Assembly (NCBI GenBank): GCA_000969725.1
Contig: JXSR01S066024.1
Direction: 5' to 3' (one strand)
Source: Ophiothrix spiculata
Taxonomy: Eukaryota > Echinodermata > Ophiuroidea > Amphilepidida > Ophiotrichidae
Length of the DNA stretch: 29,932 nucleotides
Shown here piece by piece: positions 12,401 to 24,400 of this stretch. The first letter of the stretch is position 1. Each line of letters opens with the position of its first letter. The notes under the pieces are model-generated. The model had not been told where the DNA came from. It saw nothing but the letters and a program-made list of their open reading frames with translations, and made no database searches. The position numbers and the translations under genes were made by a program.

Positions 12401-15400
12401 CAACAACACTACAGTTCAATTCCAACAAGCAAGTATATGAACCTATATCATACAGTTCAATTTCGACTAGCAAACTTGAACTTATATCATAGTTCACGAG
12501 ATGTACAAAGTCTAATGTGGATTACTACAACAGGTGCATACGTACGACATGATTACCATTAAAAAAATTCAATTCTAATCATATGCAATGTATCTTAAAA
12601 CTTGTGCTAAATCCACACGCTCTGCATATCTCCAAGAAAATCAGAAATCTACACATCCTGTGAATGCAACAAGGTTGTATCTGCATTTTGTAAACAAATT
12701 GACATTCTCTACAGCCCAATCAACAATTTACTGGAAAGTGTAAACAAAAATCCAAAGTGCAGGGCCACATTATTTGTAAATGCAACCCCTACCCGGTATT
12801 TCTGTTCACATTATCAAATCAATTTTTTAGACCAATAGTGTTGCATTAAGTTAAACAGACAACACCAAGTTTGTGAATTCATACTGAATATGCAAATAGA
12901 CAGGGGCAGCACACAACATGGTAATGTAAAATAATAAAAGTTCTGCTTTTCAACTTGGTTTGATTTGACGCAAGAGGTGTGGTGTTTTGATATTTTGATC
13001 TACCAGCACTGCTTAAAACTCCCGTCTATGTATGCTCGGTGTGCTTTTGTTAGGGTCAAGTGTAAATTTACCATCACTCCAGGTCTTAAATCAAAATATT
13101 AAAAAAATATGAAAAGATCTCAAAAAACAAAATATAGCAAAATCAATTTGTTTGTATTTAATAGTATTCCCTGAAAATCATCAACATTACGCATATTAAG
13201 ACTTTGTTACATTCACAGAAAGATATAGATTTTGTTGTCAACACATCTAGGTTCTTGTTGTCCACTGATTCACTTGCCTATTCTGTGAGTATGATAAAAC
13301 CATGCAAATCATTGGGTTAAAAAGACTACCTACCCTCATATCCAGCCTGACATATGCATTGGAATCCATTGAGTAAGTCTTCACAGGTAGCTCCGTTGTC
13401 ACATGGGCCGGAAAGGCACTCATCGATTTCAGACTCGCAGTGTGTTCCTTCATAGCCTGAAAATAAGCAATTCAGAAAATTAACCACTAGGTATTTTAGA
13501 AGTCAATCGGAAACCCATTAACCCTAACTGACCATAATCTCACAGAATCTCATTATTGAAATCACCTATAATGCGCCAAGTCCAAATACGTCATAGACGG
13601 GGGTTATATATGGCAACGAAATCGCTGCATGGGCAGCGCCTCAGCCGTGGCCTGCTAATGGTATACAGGGTTGGGAAGCGAGAGGTCCCGGGTTCGAATC
13701 CAGGTGAAACCATGCTTTTTTCACCCCTCCCTTTCTGAGGAGATAGGCTAGAAACGGAAAATCCCGTATGGTCAGTTAGGGTTAATAAGGAACCCTACTT
13801 AACCCTAACAGCGCCTCAGCGGTAGCCTGCTAAGGATATACAGGGTTTGGGAAGCGAGAGGTCTCGGGTTCGAATCCAAGTGAAACCATGCTTTTTTTTC
13901 ACCCCTCACTTTCTGAGGAGATAAGCTAGAAACGGAAAATCCTGTATGGTCAGTTAGGGTTAATACTGTCACTTGCATCTCACATGTGTGTCAATGTTAC
14001 GAGACCAGTATATCCATCCCAAGCCTATATCATAACTTAATATATACTCAACAGAGAAAAGGGAAAGTTAACTACAAAAGTGAATAAAACCAATAAATAA
14101 AGGCTGAAACTACATGTAGAAGAATAAAAATACAAAAATGACATGAAAAATTGTGGTGGAAATATTTTGGTTGCTGAGAGCTTTTAAAATTGTCCACTTG
14201 TGTTACCAAAATGTGGGTGTGACAACACTGGAAATAACGTTATAATTCAAGGAAAAGAGAAAATGTTACTTTTTTTGACCACCATATACTAACAATACAG
14301 GAATAGCTAACATATTGTTGTCGCTCATGGACAGTAAGTTACCTCCTGTTCTTTCCAAGAAGAGCCAAATTTTGGTAGAATTTGAAAGGAAATCTGCAGA
14401 TCTTGCTTACTGACATGGTTTGTGTCTAGAGAGAGTAAAATGTATATATGCTGTTTTTGCATCATGTCAGGATTTACGCACTTGTGTCAAAATCTACACG
14501 AAAACTCAACCCCATGAAGGCATTAAGTAGCTAATTAAATTTATTCCTTGAATAACCTATAGAAATTAGTTTACCTGGCACACAGTTGCATTCATATCGA
14601 TTGATAAAATCCACACAAGTTCCTCCGTTCCGACAGGCCACGCCTTCGCACTCGTTGATGTCGTTCTCGCAATAACGACCATCATATCCCGGCAGACAAT
14701 GACACACGTAATCCAGCAGTTCCAATGAAGAATTACACGTGGCACCATTTTGACATAAATGATTGACGCAGTAGTCTATCTCGTAGGCACAGTTTTCACC
14801 CTCGTAACCAGGAACACATTCACATCTGTAAGCATTCTGTATGAAAAATGTGATGAGAAGTTTCAGTATGATTAATGTCAAAATGAATTATAAAACATTC
14901 CCTTATTGTCAGATTGTTGATAATGACAAATAAAGCTTCCTATGTGAAATACAAACCAAAATGTGGTATTTTTACACCTGCAATGATAAAAATGTGCTTT
15001 TTGATTCACAATGCCTTGAAGTCATCAAATTTTCCATGAAGCTTGAATATCTGAACGCAATGAATGCATGGAGTTCTCAACAATGGCTGCCACCTGTTCT
15101 GGGAGGTTAGCCACCAGTTATTTGAAGTAGCACCTAAAACATGTAGATAATTAAGTTTAAAACACATTATACCCAATTATGAACAAATATGGTATTGAAA
15201 TATAAGTTGTTGGACCTCTAACATCATACACCACCGCACAGAGACAAAAATAATGTCCTTTCAAATGTGCCTAACAATGTCTTGCCCCAAAATGTAAACT
15301 TTTTGGTAGGTATTTTTGTCATATAATAACTCCTTAGTCTTGGACTAATCTGGAAGACTCACCTCTCCTGGTAGTGCATCATCAATAGAGATGCAGGTAG

Positions 15401-18400
15401 CTCCATTTTTACACGGCAAATCATCACAAGTCATGGACACCTGTTGAACACAAAACACACATATAGTTTTACAAATTTGGAAAAAATATAATTAAAATCT
15501 CATCAAAAGCTTGACCTTTAAGCTAAACCCAAAACAAACCAAAAATCATAATTCTAACCTTAACCCTATGCCCCATCCTAACTTGACCCCACACGAAAAG
15601 TAACCCTAAACTTGAAGGTGGGTGCCTTACACTTCTTCTCAACATTTAACAAACCCATTGCCGAATATATTTTTTATAAGAAATATTTTTCTGGAATCTC
15701 AGGGGTGTGAGAGTCACATAATGCCAAAAACAGGCTGAAAATGAAAGAAAAAGCTCAAATTAGGAGTCTTTTGAAGGCATTAAAAAAGCTGAACTCTCAC
15801 ATCCCTGGAATCTGCATGTGCCTTTGACATCTTTGTAAGGGTTTATTCAGAGTCTTGTCAATATGTATTGATCAATGCACTTGTTCCAGTATTAGATGTT
15901 TCCTATAATTTCTTATATGTTATAAAATTTTTGATATGAAGCATAACATGTTGCCATCTTACAATTAAGTTCTCTTACCTCAAATTCACATCTCCGTCCA
16001 GTGAAATTTGCCGTGCAATTGCACTCAAAACCGTTCACCAAATCTTGGCATCCAATAGCATCGTTCAAACATGGATTCGAAGCACACTCGTCAATATCAA
16101 CATCGCAAAGACGACCTTCGTATCCCGGCATACAACTGCACGTGAAATTATTGATGCCGTCCACGCACGTCGATCCCATCAAGCACGGATCTTCCGCGCA
16201 TTCATCAATGTTGATTTCGCATAAATCACCTGCAAAACCGGGTACGCATTGGCATTCATATTCATTCCACAAATCTTGACAGAGGGCGCCATTCTGACAT
16301 GGATTAGAATCGCAAACCGGATCACTGGTACAGTTTATGCTCACATCAGTGATGGTAGCATAGAAATTCTCCGCACTAGTACTGTTATACATCGTTTCCT
16401 GGAAAAATGGAAGTAACATTTCACCGATTCTGACTTCATCCATGCAGCCGCCAAATTTATTGTAGAAGTCGAAGAATGTATTATCAGAGAAATCCACAGC
16501 CCCTAGGTAAACATCAGAACTACCTTGCTGCGTGATGACACTCTGTAATGGCGCTTGAGGTGAGTGACTTAAGCTTTCATTGACATGTGAATCCACCGAG
16601 CCAATGGTCAGTTCATCGCCAACGACGATCACAACACTATGCCATTCACCATCGTTGATAATAAAGTCCATCAAGAGCGTGTTGGTATCACCTGCTCCGA
16701 GATCAAATCGGAAGCGCGGTTTTCCGCTGGAAATTTCCAAGGTGAAAAAGTATCCCTGTAGTTGGTTGTTAGAGTGAAGTAAAATGCTGTCATCTTCTCT
16801 AGTGCGGAGACCGAGGGAGATGGTGTCTAAGTGCCGGCTTTGGTTGATACTGTTGGTGTACATGATCATGCTCTGCTCGCTGTTAAATGTAGCTTCTGTC
16901 ACACCTGCCAAAAGATATATGGAGAAGGTTGCGTTATTGGAAATTAAAGCACTTGCATGTATTGAGTGAGTTTTTATTTATGGAAAGTTCCTAAAAACTG
17001 TTATCTTAATATCAAATTGCAGTTTTCTTATATAAATGAACATATGTCAGTTGAAGTATCTTCACTCTATCAGTAGTTGGCATCATGGCATCTTTATCAT
17101 TAATTAAATTTCTTTGCTGATTCAGGATACAATGAAATGAGTTGTATAAATATGGTAACAAAGTATTTCAATGTCATGGTGAGTTAGGGTTAGTTTCTCA
17201 AGATTTCAAAAGATTTCAACTTTCCATTTTTAACTCGTACAGTATCTGCTCTGCCAACTCATTCGATAACTACTCCATCATAAATGATGATGTGCTGATT
17301 TTAGACTGCAGGCTAAGGTGGCTTGAAAGAAATGGCAAGAAGGGTATATCTTGGGACACCACCAACTCTTCTAAGATGTTGGCGCAATAGTCAATCTCAT
17401 AGGCACAGATTCTCCTAGTAACTGAGAACACCACCTTCCAGAAACCTGCAACACAGGGACTTATAAAATCAAATTGATTTGACTTATGGTGTCTGGTCCA
17501 CGCGCACCTGTACGCGCTAGTTTCCGAGTTGGTAAGTGCCGCAATACGCATGCGCATATACTCTGAGTAGTGTTTTGAAGCTAACAATTGCCATATTTTA
17601 ATATTTGTCTGGAAAATTAGTTCGGTGACCCCAAATTTTTATTATTCTATTTGAAAGAACATACTTGTGCGCAAGTTTTGTGAAAAAAAATTAGAAACAA
17701 TTTTCCAGGGGATTTTTTGAATCAACACTAAATACCGTCACTTTTGCCACATTTCTCATAGACCCCTGTACTAATTTTTCCCAACACACCTCCAAAAATG
17801 CTGTTTTTAAACCGACTCTCAAGCAAAAACGAGTTCGGTGACCCCCAATTTTTATTTTAAAAATCGGTTCTACATCGATAAAATATCATTCATGCCGATT
17901 TTTACTAGAAAATTTCGGGCAGGTCCATCATGGACCAGACACCTTAAATGAGACAAAATATGTCGACTTACAGTCATATCCGCCATCTTCTCTATCTAGG
18001 CAGTCAACTTTATACGGGCATGGATTAAACGCACAGATGGTCAGCTCAGAGCAGTTCTTGCCTCCAAATCCGTTTGGACAATCGCATTTAAAATCATTCC
18101 AGGTCACCTCACATTTGCCGCCATTTTCACAGGGGCTCGTACGGCATGCATCATCACTCTGGCAATCTTCTAGAACATTATTGTTGTCTATCATAGGAAA
18201 ATTTGCGATTGTGTAGTCTGGTATGTTTAAGGGGAAGAACTCCAGGGAGTAATTGTTATATTTGACATCCATTATGCAACCTTTGAAGTTAGGCACAGTA
18301 TCTGCGCCTGGTAGGGAGTTGGTATCATCACCACCGACATAGAAATCTTGGAAATCGGGAAGAGTTGCGTTGTTGAACTGCTCAGATTTTGTTGACTTGT

Positions 18401-21400
18401 CTACTTGCAACGATAAGTCTCCACCTCTTCTTTCTAAAATAACGGAGTGGTATATTGCATCGGAGTAATCGTGTGAATTCAAAGTCATAGTTTGCACCCC
18501 TCCAGCGAAATCTGCCTTGGCAATAACTCCACCGTTTGAAAGTTCAAGGGTTATGTAACTGGTTCCATCGCTTGTATGGAAGAGGAGGCCATCTTTCTCT
18601 CGGGTACGAAAGCGCAGACGGATCAAGTTTTCATCTAACGTCAGAGGTGCGTTTGCGGAGAACATGGCATGGCTTGTGGAATCTTCAAAGCTGAAAGTTC
18701 CTGGAGTAAAAGCTGAGGAATTCAGAGAGATATCATGATAGATAAGCAGAAAAGCCACTAACTTTATAATAATATTCTTGATCCACTAATTTTTGCATTA
18801 TAATGCACTTTGAGAATGAAATGGGTGGAGATATAATAGGTAAATATCTTCAATAGGGAAAGCAGGCATCATTTTGCTTTAATATTTGACCAAAAAAAAG
18901 TAATCCATTTACAATATGATGTGATATATTTTCTTGCATAAATATCTGCTATACTTGATACACAACAAAATCTCTTGTGGTAGAGTTGGAAATGTCCAAC
19001 TCACTTGGCTTTGTCTCGTGATAATGGACAATTTGTAATATTGGTCAAATACAAATATTCAAACAAAATGGGAATAACACATTTAAAAGTACTTTTATTA
19101 CTACTACAGTAGTTGTCTATAATAATAAAAATGATATGAACTACCTTTTTATATTTTTGAATAGAATTTTGATTCTATGATCCAGATCAAAGCAGTGGTC
19201 TATTGGAACTTACATGTACAGAAATGCAAATAAAATGAAATATGAATGTCAGAATCTACTGGAATTTTTAAACAGAATAACATGATAATATAAACAAATA
19301 GAAGATGATCTCTGAAAATCACTTTAAAAATCTGATTATTTTAAAACTAGGAAATACTGATGCAGTTTCCACCATACCTAAACCCCATAAACAACATAAA
19401 TACTCACAATAACTGCAACTTGGTCCAGTATATCCTAATTCACACTCGCACTCGTAAGTCCACCACAGATCAGTGCAGCCGCCATTACCAGAGCAAGGAT
19501 CGGGATGACACTGATCCGTCCTGGCACATCCAGCTGTAGCATCTCCAGTAGCTGTTCCACCAAGACTCTGCGGTAAGATGTAGTTGTCATCATTCATGAT
19601 ATCCTGCTTGCAACCGGTAAAATGCAACCCTGATCTCGTCAAGGAATACTTGTTATCAATGCTGCTTCCCAAACCACCGATATAAAGACTATCTAAAACA
19701 GCGACGTAGGAATTCTTAGAAATAGTTTTTGTACATTTCCCATCTGCGCATTCGCTGGACAATTCATTGGAATCACTAACTCCACTTACTGATAAAGTAA
19801 TGTCGAGTTCAGTAATGGCTAATTCAACTGTATGCCATTCACCGTCTGATAGTGAATTCCCTAACTGCTCGATTGTTAATGGTAGGCTTAATATGGTCAT
19901 ATCACTGTATGTGAAATATAGCTGTGTTTCAAACAATTCTAGTAGTATATAGTCTCCCGAATCACCACTGTATAATAACAGTCCTGATGGCAGTGTTGTT
20001 TGAAATGCAAAAGAATATCCAAGAGTCTGCATATTGTTAGTACTGGAATCAACCATATGAGAGCCGTCTCGGAATGACACAGCAGTAGATACTGCGCAAC
20101 GTTCTCCTGTGTAACCAACAGTACAAGTACAAGTGAAAAAGTGATTGTCAGCGATTGGATCATAGAATGGGACACAAGTTGCTCCATTTTGACAATCAGT
20201 ATGATCCCTGCAAGCTGTTAGCAATTCCTCACAATTCAACCCACCGTATTCTGATGTACATAAACATGTATAACCATTTACTAAATCTGTACAAATTCCT
20301 GAATTTTGACAAGGATTCGAATCACATTCATTGATCTCGTTTGCACAGTTTGATCCTTCCCAACCAGGTGCGCACTCGCATCTGTATCCGTTAACCATGT
20401 CAACACATGTGCCGTTGTTGGCACACGGGTTCGATTCGCATTCATCAATATTGATTTCGCATTCCACACCCTCGAAACCATCCAGACACACACACAGATA
20501 GCCACTTGCATTGGCATAGGAGAATTCATCAGGGAATAAATCACGATGCTCAAAACCCGGTTCATAATTTGTTGTATCTGACATCTCGTAACACAGGCCC
20601 CCATTCAGACAAGGCGAACTACCACATTCATTGATGTCTACCTCACAGTTTTTGCTGTCGTATCCAGGATGACAGCCGCACTCGTAGTCTTTGATTTTAT
20701 CAACACAGGTGGCGCTATTTTGGCAAGGTTGCGGTGCACAATCGTCAATGTTGATCTCGCAAGAATCTCCAGTGAATCCTGTGTCTGTACAGTTACACTC
20801 GAACCTGCAAGAAAATGGAACAAGATATGCTTTATAAACCTGAAATTTTGAAATGAGAAATTTTTCCAAATAAAGTAACAGGTCCAATCACAACTTAGTC
20901 ATTCCAATAAGCATCCTGGACCCTTAGGTAAGCTTGATTTTGCTGGTCCTTTATTGGGTTAATCAATCTAAAATCCAGACTCCCCCTGTCAGAGATTATG
21001 GAAAAGCCTTCAACAGAGCTACTATGTTCAAAATGAACTTGTGACCTGGACAATTCTGTTAGAAGTCTACACTCCCTCTGTACAAGGTTTAAATTTAACC
21101 TGTCACAGAGGGTACAAGTTGAAGCACCTAAACAGCTAATTCATTTGAAATTCATACTCCCCCTATAGAAGCCACACTTTTAAGTGGCTCAAATTTTTTA
21201 AAATTTATGTTTAATTCACGATGAAGTTTATAGGCAATGTTTAATAAATGCTCAAACTTCGTGATATTTTTTCTTTCCGGAAGATATGAAATGATTAAGT
21301 TGTATATTGACTAACTTAGGTTTATAAACATATTCTCAGTACGTCCATATTGGGTTAAGTCCTACTTGGAATGATAGAGTAACTTTACATGAAAAAATAT

Positions 21401-24400
21401 ATGTTAGTAAATGCAAAACATGCACAAAAATGTTTCCATTTTCAAATATAGATAATCTGCTGCCTTATGCATATATCAAGAAGTTGTTAAATTACTCAGA
21501 ACTTAAGAAGATTGTGTTAGTGAACCTAAAACTACATAATCATTATACTCAATACAGTAATTTGTTTATAGTGAAATTCATTACAAGTTATATATAATTT
21601 TCGGATATTTTGTACAAAAACAACTATATGGAGGCTCTCCAACATACCCCTCGTTATGCAAAAAATGGAGTAAAAAGTACCTTTAATGAACTAAAACATG
21701 AAGTCCATCTTAATGTTTGTGTCAAAGATCCTATATTTTTAAGTGCTTTGTATCATGAACAAAATATTAGAAAAGACTAATGCCAAACATTACACATATA
21801 ATTTTGTTACCATTTCATGAAAGATTTAATAAACAAATGTCAGTTTCATTAGAAAGAACCATAGATTTAGAAAGGAGACTCCAGACTAGGTGCCATTTCT
21901 ATTCCAGCATGGGGACCACATTTCGGGATATTCAGATTTTTGGTAATCATGCGTTGCATCTTGTTGTAATAAGCAAATATTGAAAACGCACACTTATTAT
22001 TTGCATTCAGTTTTGTGTACAACTTGCGTAAAGTAGTATAATCGCAGTTTGCCGCTATACACAACCCAGTCTCTAAACTCGAGCGGACCTTGAGTACCCC
22101 TGATTTAAGCCTTAATGACTGATGACATCATTACACCTGGCGGTTTAGGTAGTTTGGTATCCACCCTCTATATCTGTGGACAGAATACTCAATTCTCTAT
22201 CATAATGAGAAATCAAATTTGTAAAGCTGAACATCATTTTATAAATGCACTCTATATGTATACAAATATTGGGTAACAAGACCACAGACCCAACTTTTCT
22301 CCATACAAGTGCGAGTGCATCTACACATCTATATTTAGCAGCATGCGCTTGTGGAGCATTAGTAACTACTTATGTGTCAATGTGAACAACATTTTGTCAT
22401 GCATATTAATACAATCTACACCTGTCAGAGCAACACTTTGTTGACAATTTTGTACAAATCTGAACATTATCCTCTTAAATTTTCAGCATGTTTTGGAAAA
22501 AAATAAATTCATCAGAAGAAAACTTATTTGGCTATAAAGTGGTTAAACAGAGGTGAATACGCTATATTTTTAGTGTTTTTAAGTGGTGTTTGGGGCTTCT
22601 GTGGAAGTTGATCAAGGTATAAATATATTTGCAATAAGATCCATCTTCCTCTATTTTTCTATGACAAAGGATCTAATGAAATGTTATGTAAAAAAACATT
22701 AATGGATTTTTTTTCATCCATTGACAGATGCAGACCTGAAACTGAATCTTGAAAAAAAAAAGAGCTGAAAACCACTAAATTCTGCACCAAAGTGCCTAAA
22801 CTTGGCTGAATTATCAAGTAAAGGAGCTGAAAAGTAAAATAAAAAACAGCTGAAATAAGCTGAAAAGTGAAATTAAAAGAGCTGAAATCAGCTGAAAAGT
22901 TTCGGGTCTGCAGATGACATGTTCATTTCTTTAGGCTGTCACCTCATAAAATGGAACGTGTCATCTATCACTTCATAAAAATATTTGTACTCTTGCACTA
23001 AAAAACATTCACTTTTTTATAACAAATTATATTAAATATATATACATGTATAATGCATGTATTGCGTAAGTATTAACAAGACTAGTTTGCATGATATAGA
23101 TGCTCTATAGGGAAATTAAAATATGGTAATGCAAACTATATATGAGAATATATTGAAATCAAATTAAATTCAAAAACAAAAATAGCTATATCGCATAGAA
23201 AATGATCATTCGCCATGCTTGGTTTCACTAATAGAGCAGTTTTTCTCTTTTTCTTTGAATATCCATTATTTACCTTCTCCATGATAGATGAAACCTATTT
23301 TGAACAATCAAATGCATAAAGAACATAAATCATCAAAACAATTTGTTTGACCAGAATCATAACAAATGATTTATTAGAACTGTTACATGTACTGTAAATA
23401 TTACCCTTTGCAGTTTTTATATCTGTATCTTCTTACAATTTAGGACTTAATCCAAATCAAGAAAACATGAAAAAATCATGTGGACATTGCCTACCTCGGC
23501 ACCTTAGTGTGGTAATTGATGACGACAACGACACATAACATGGTTGGTAGAGGCAATTTCAAGAACTCTAGCCAAGCTAAAAAAGGGGGCAGCAGTAGGG
23601 GTTGCAAGAGGGCAGCGCTGCTTTTTTTAACATGTAAGAACACTTGTAAAGTTAACTTAAGAACACACCCCTGTTTACTTCATCGTTTATTGTGTCAGTA
23701 AAAAGCACTTATGGTGAAATTTTTTAAAGGTTTTTGATTTGGAGACTATAATGAACAACAAAAATTTATGTAAAAAGACAGGAGTTTTATCATTGTTTTT
23801 TGAACAATATCCAGAATTTCACATTTCTGGAAGTATTGCATTCCTGAAATAGTAAAAATATCCTGTCTCGTTTTAATTTTGTTCCATGGCATTTTGATAT
23901 CATACCCCTAACAACATAGTGTATTCCCCTGCCTGTTCCCAATGTTGCAACAAACTGGGTGTTATTAAATCAAAATAACACACTCATGCAAAACACAATT
24001 CATACACAAAATTACAATTCACAAGTTTGACAAGCATGCAAATTGCATTCACTATCTAGTGCAAATTCACTGAAAAGAGCAGGCAAACAAAAATTCAAAT
24101 AACACCTGTGAAAAAACATAATGAATGAGCAGTTATAATAAAGGAAATAAAATGGTTATTCTGGGGGAAATTGCTGTTAAATTTGACATACTCTTTGACG
24201 GATACTGGGGTATAACATATCGTGGGATATATACAGAGTGCTCAGAAATATTCCCAGGAATTTTCAAATTGTACTCTGAAATAATACCCATTTGACATGC
24301 ACTTGGGTAGAGAGGAGCACGTGAGGGCAAGTATCTTGTTCAAGGACACCACACACGTTGCTCATTAGATTCAAACCAACAATTCTCAATGCACAATGAG

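Larger units (their letters stand above)
8746..13333 (-). other. crb intron, 4.6 kb, with an inverted-repeat element family near 12.1-12.8 kb
   Basis: GT-AG bounded. From about 8,790 to 11,950 I see only AT-rich DNA with short meaningless ORFs. From 12,100 to 12,800 there is a palindromic element and an inverted relative of it. No EGF-like or other exon is visible. Confidence 0.7.
13457..14574 (-). other. crb intron, 1.1 kb, with two TTAA-flanked elements
   Basis: Elements are at 13522-13781 and 13803-13959. The rest, about 13965-14574, is AT-rich with nothing recognisable. Confidence 0.8.
16905..17971 (-). other. crb intron between LamG2 and LamG3 exons, 1.1 kb
   Basis: Contains a broken EGF exon copy (17360-17457) and a terminal-inverted-repeat element (17488-17943) that ends 28 bp from the donor of the LamG2 exon. 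The rest, 16905-17360, shows nothing. Confidence 0.8.

Noticed and set aside
13634..13715. Functional tRNA gene
   Set aside because: The B-box is perfect, but arms do not pair well, the core is duplicated, and it lies within a TTAA-flanked element. Read as tRNA-derived repeat.
15541..15613. Cluster of CCCTAA-like words resembling telomere repeat
   Set aside because: Irregular spacing, no tandem array; chance in AT-rich DNA.
17270..17587. 105-codon ORF containing an EGF-like string
   Set aside because: The EGF match is only a fragment, frames shift, and the rest is intron and TIR-element sequence. Treated as a dead exon.
18688..18700. Acceptor ACTCCAG at 18701 for the LamG2 exon
   Set aside because: Joined to the donor at 19408 it makes TGA. 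The acceptor 12 bp upstream in the gene (18713) gives an open frame.
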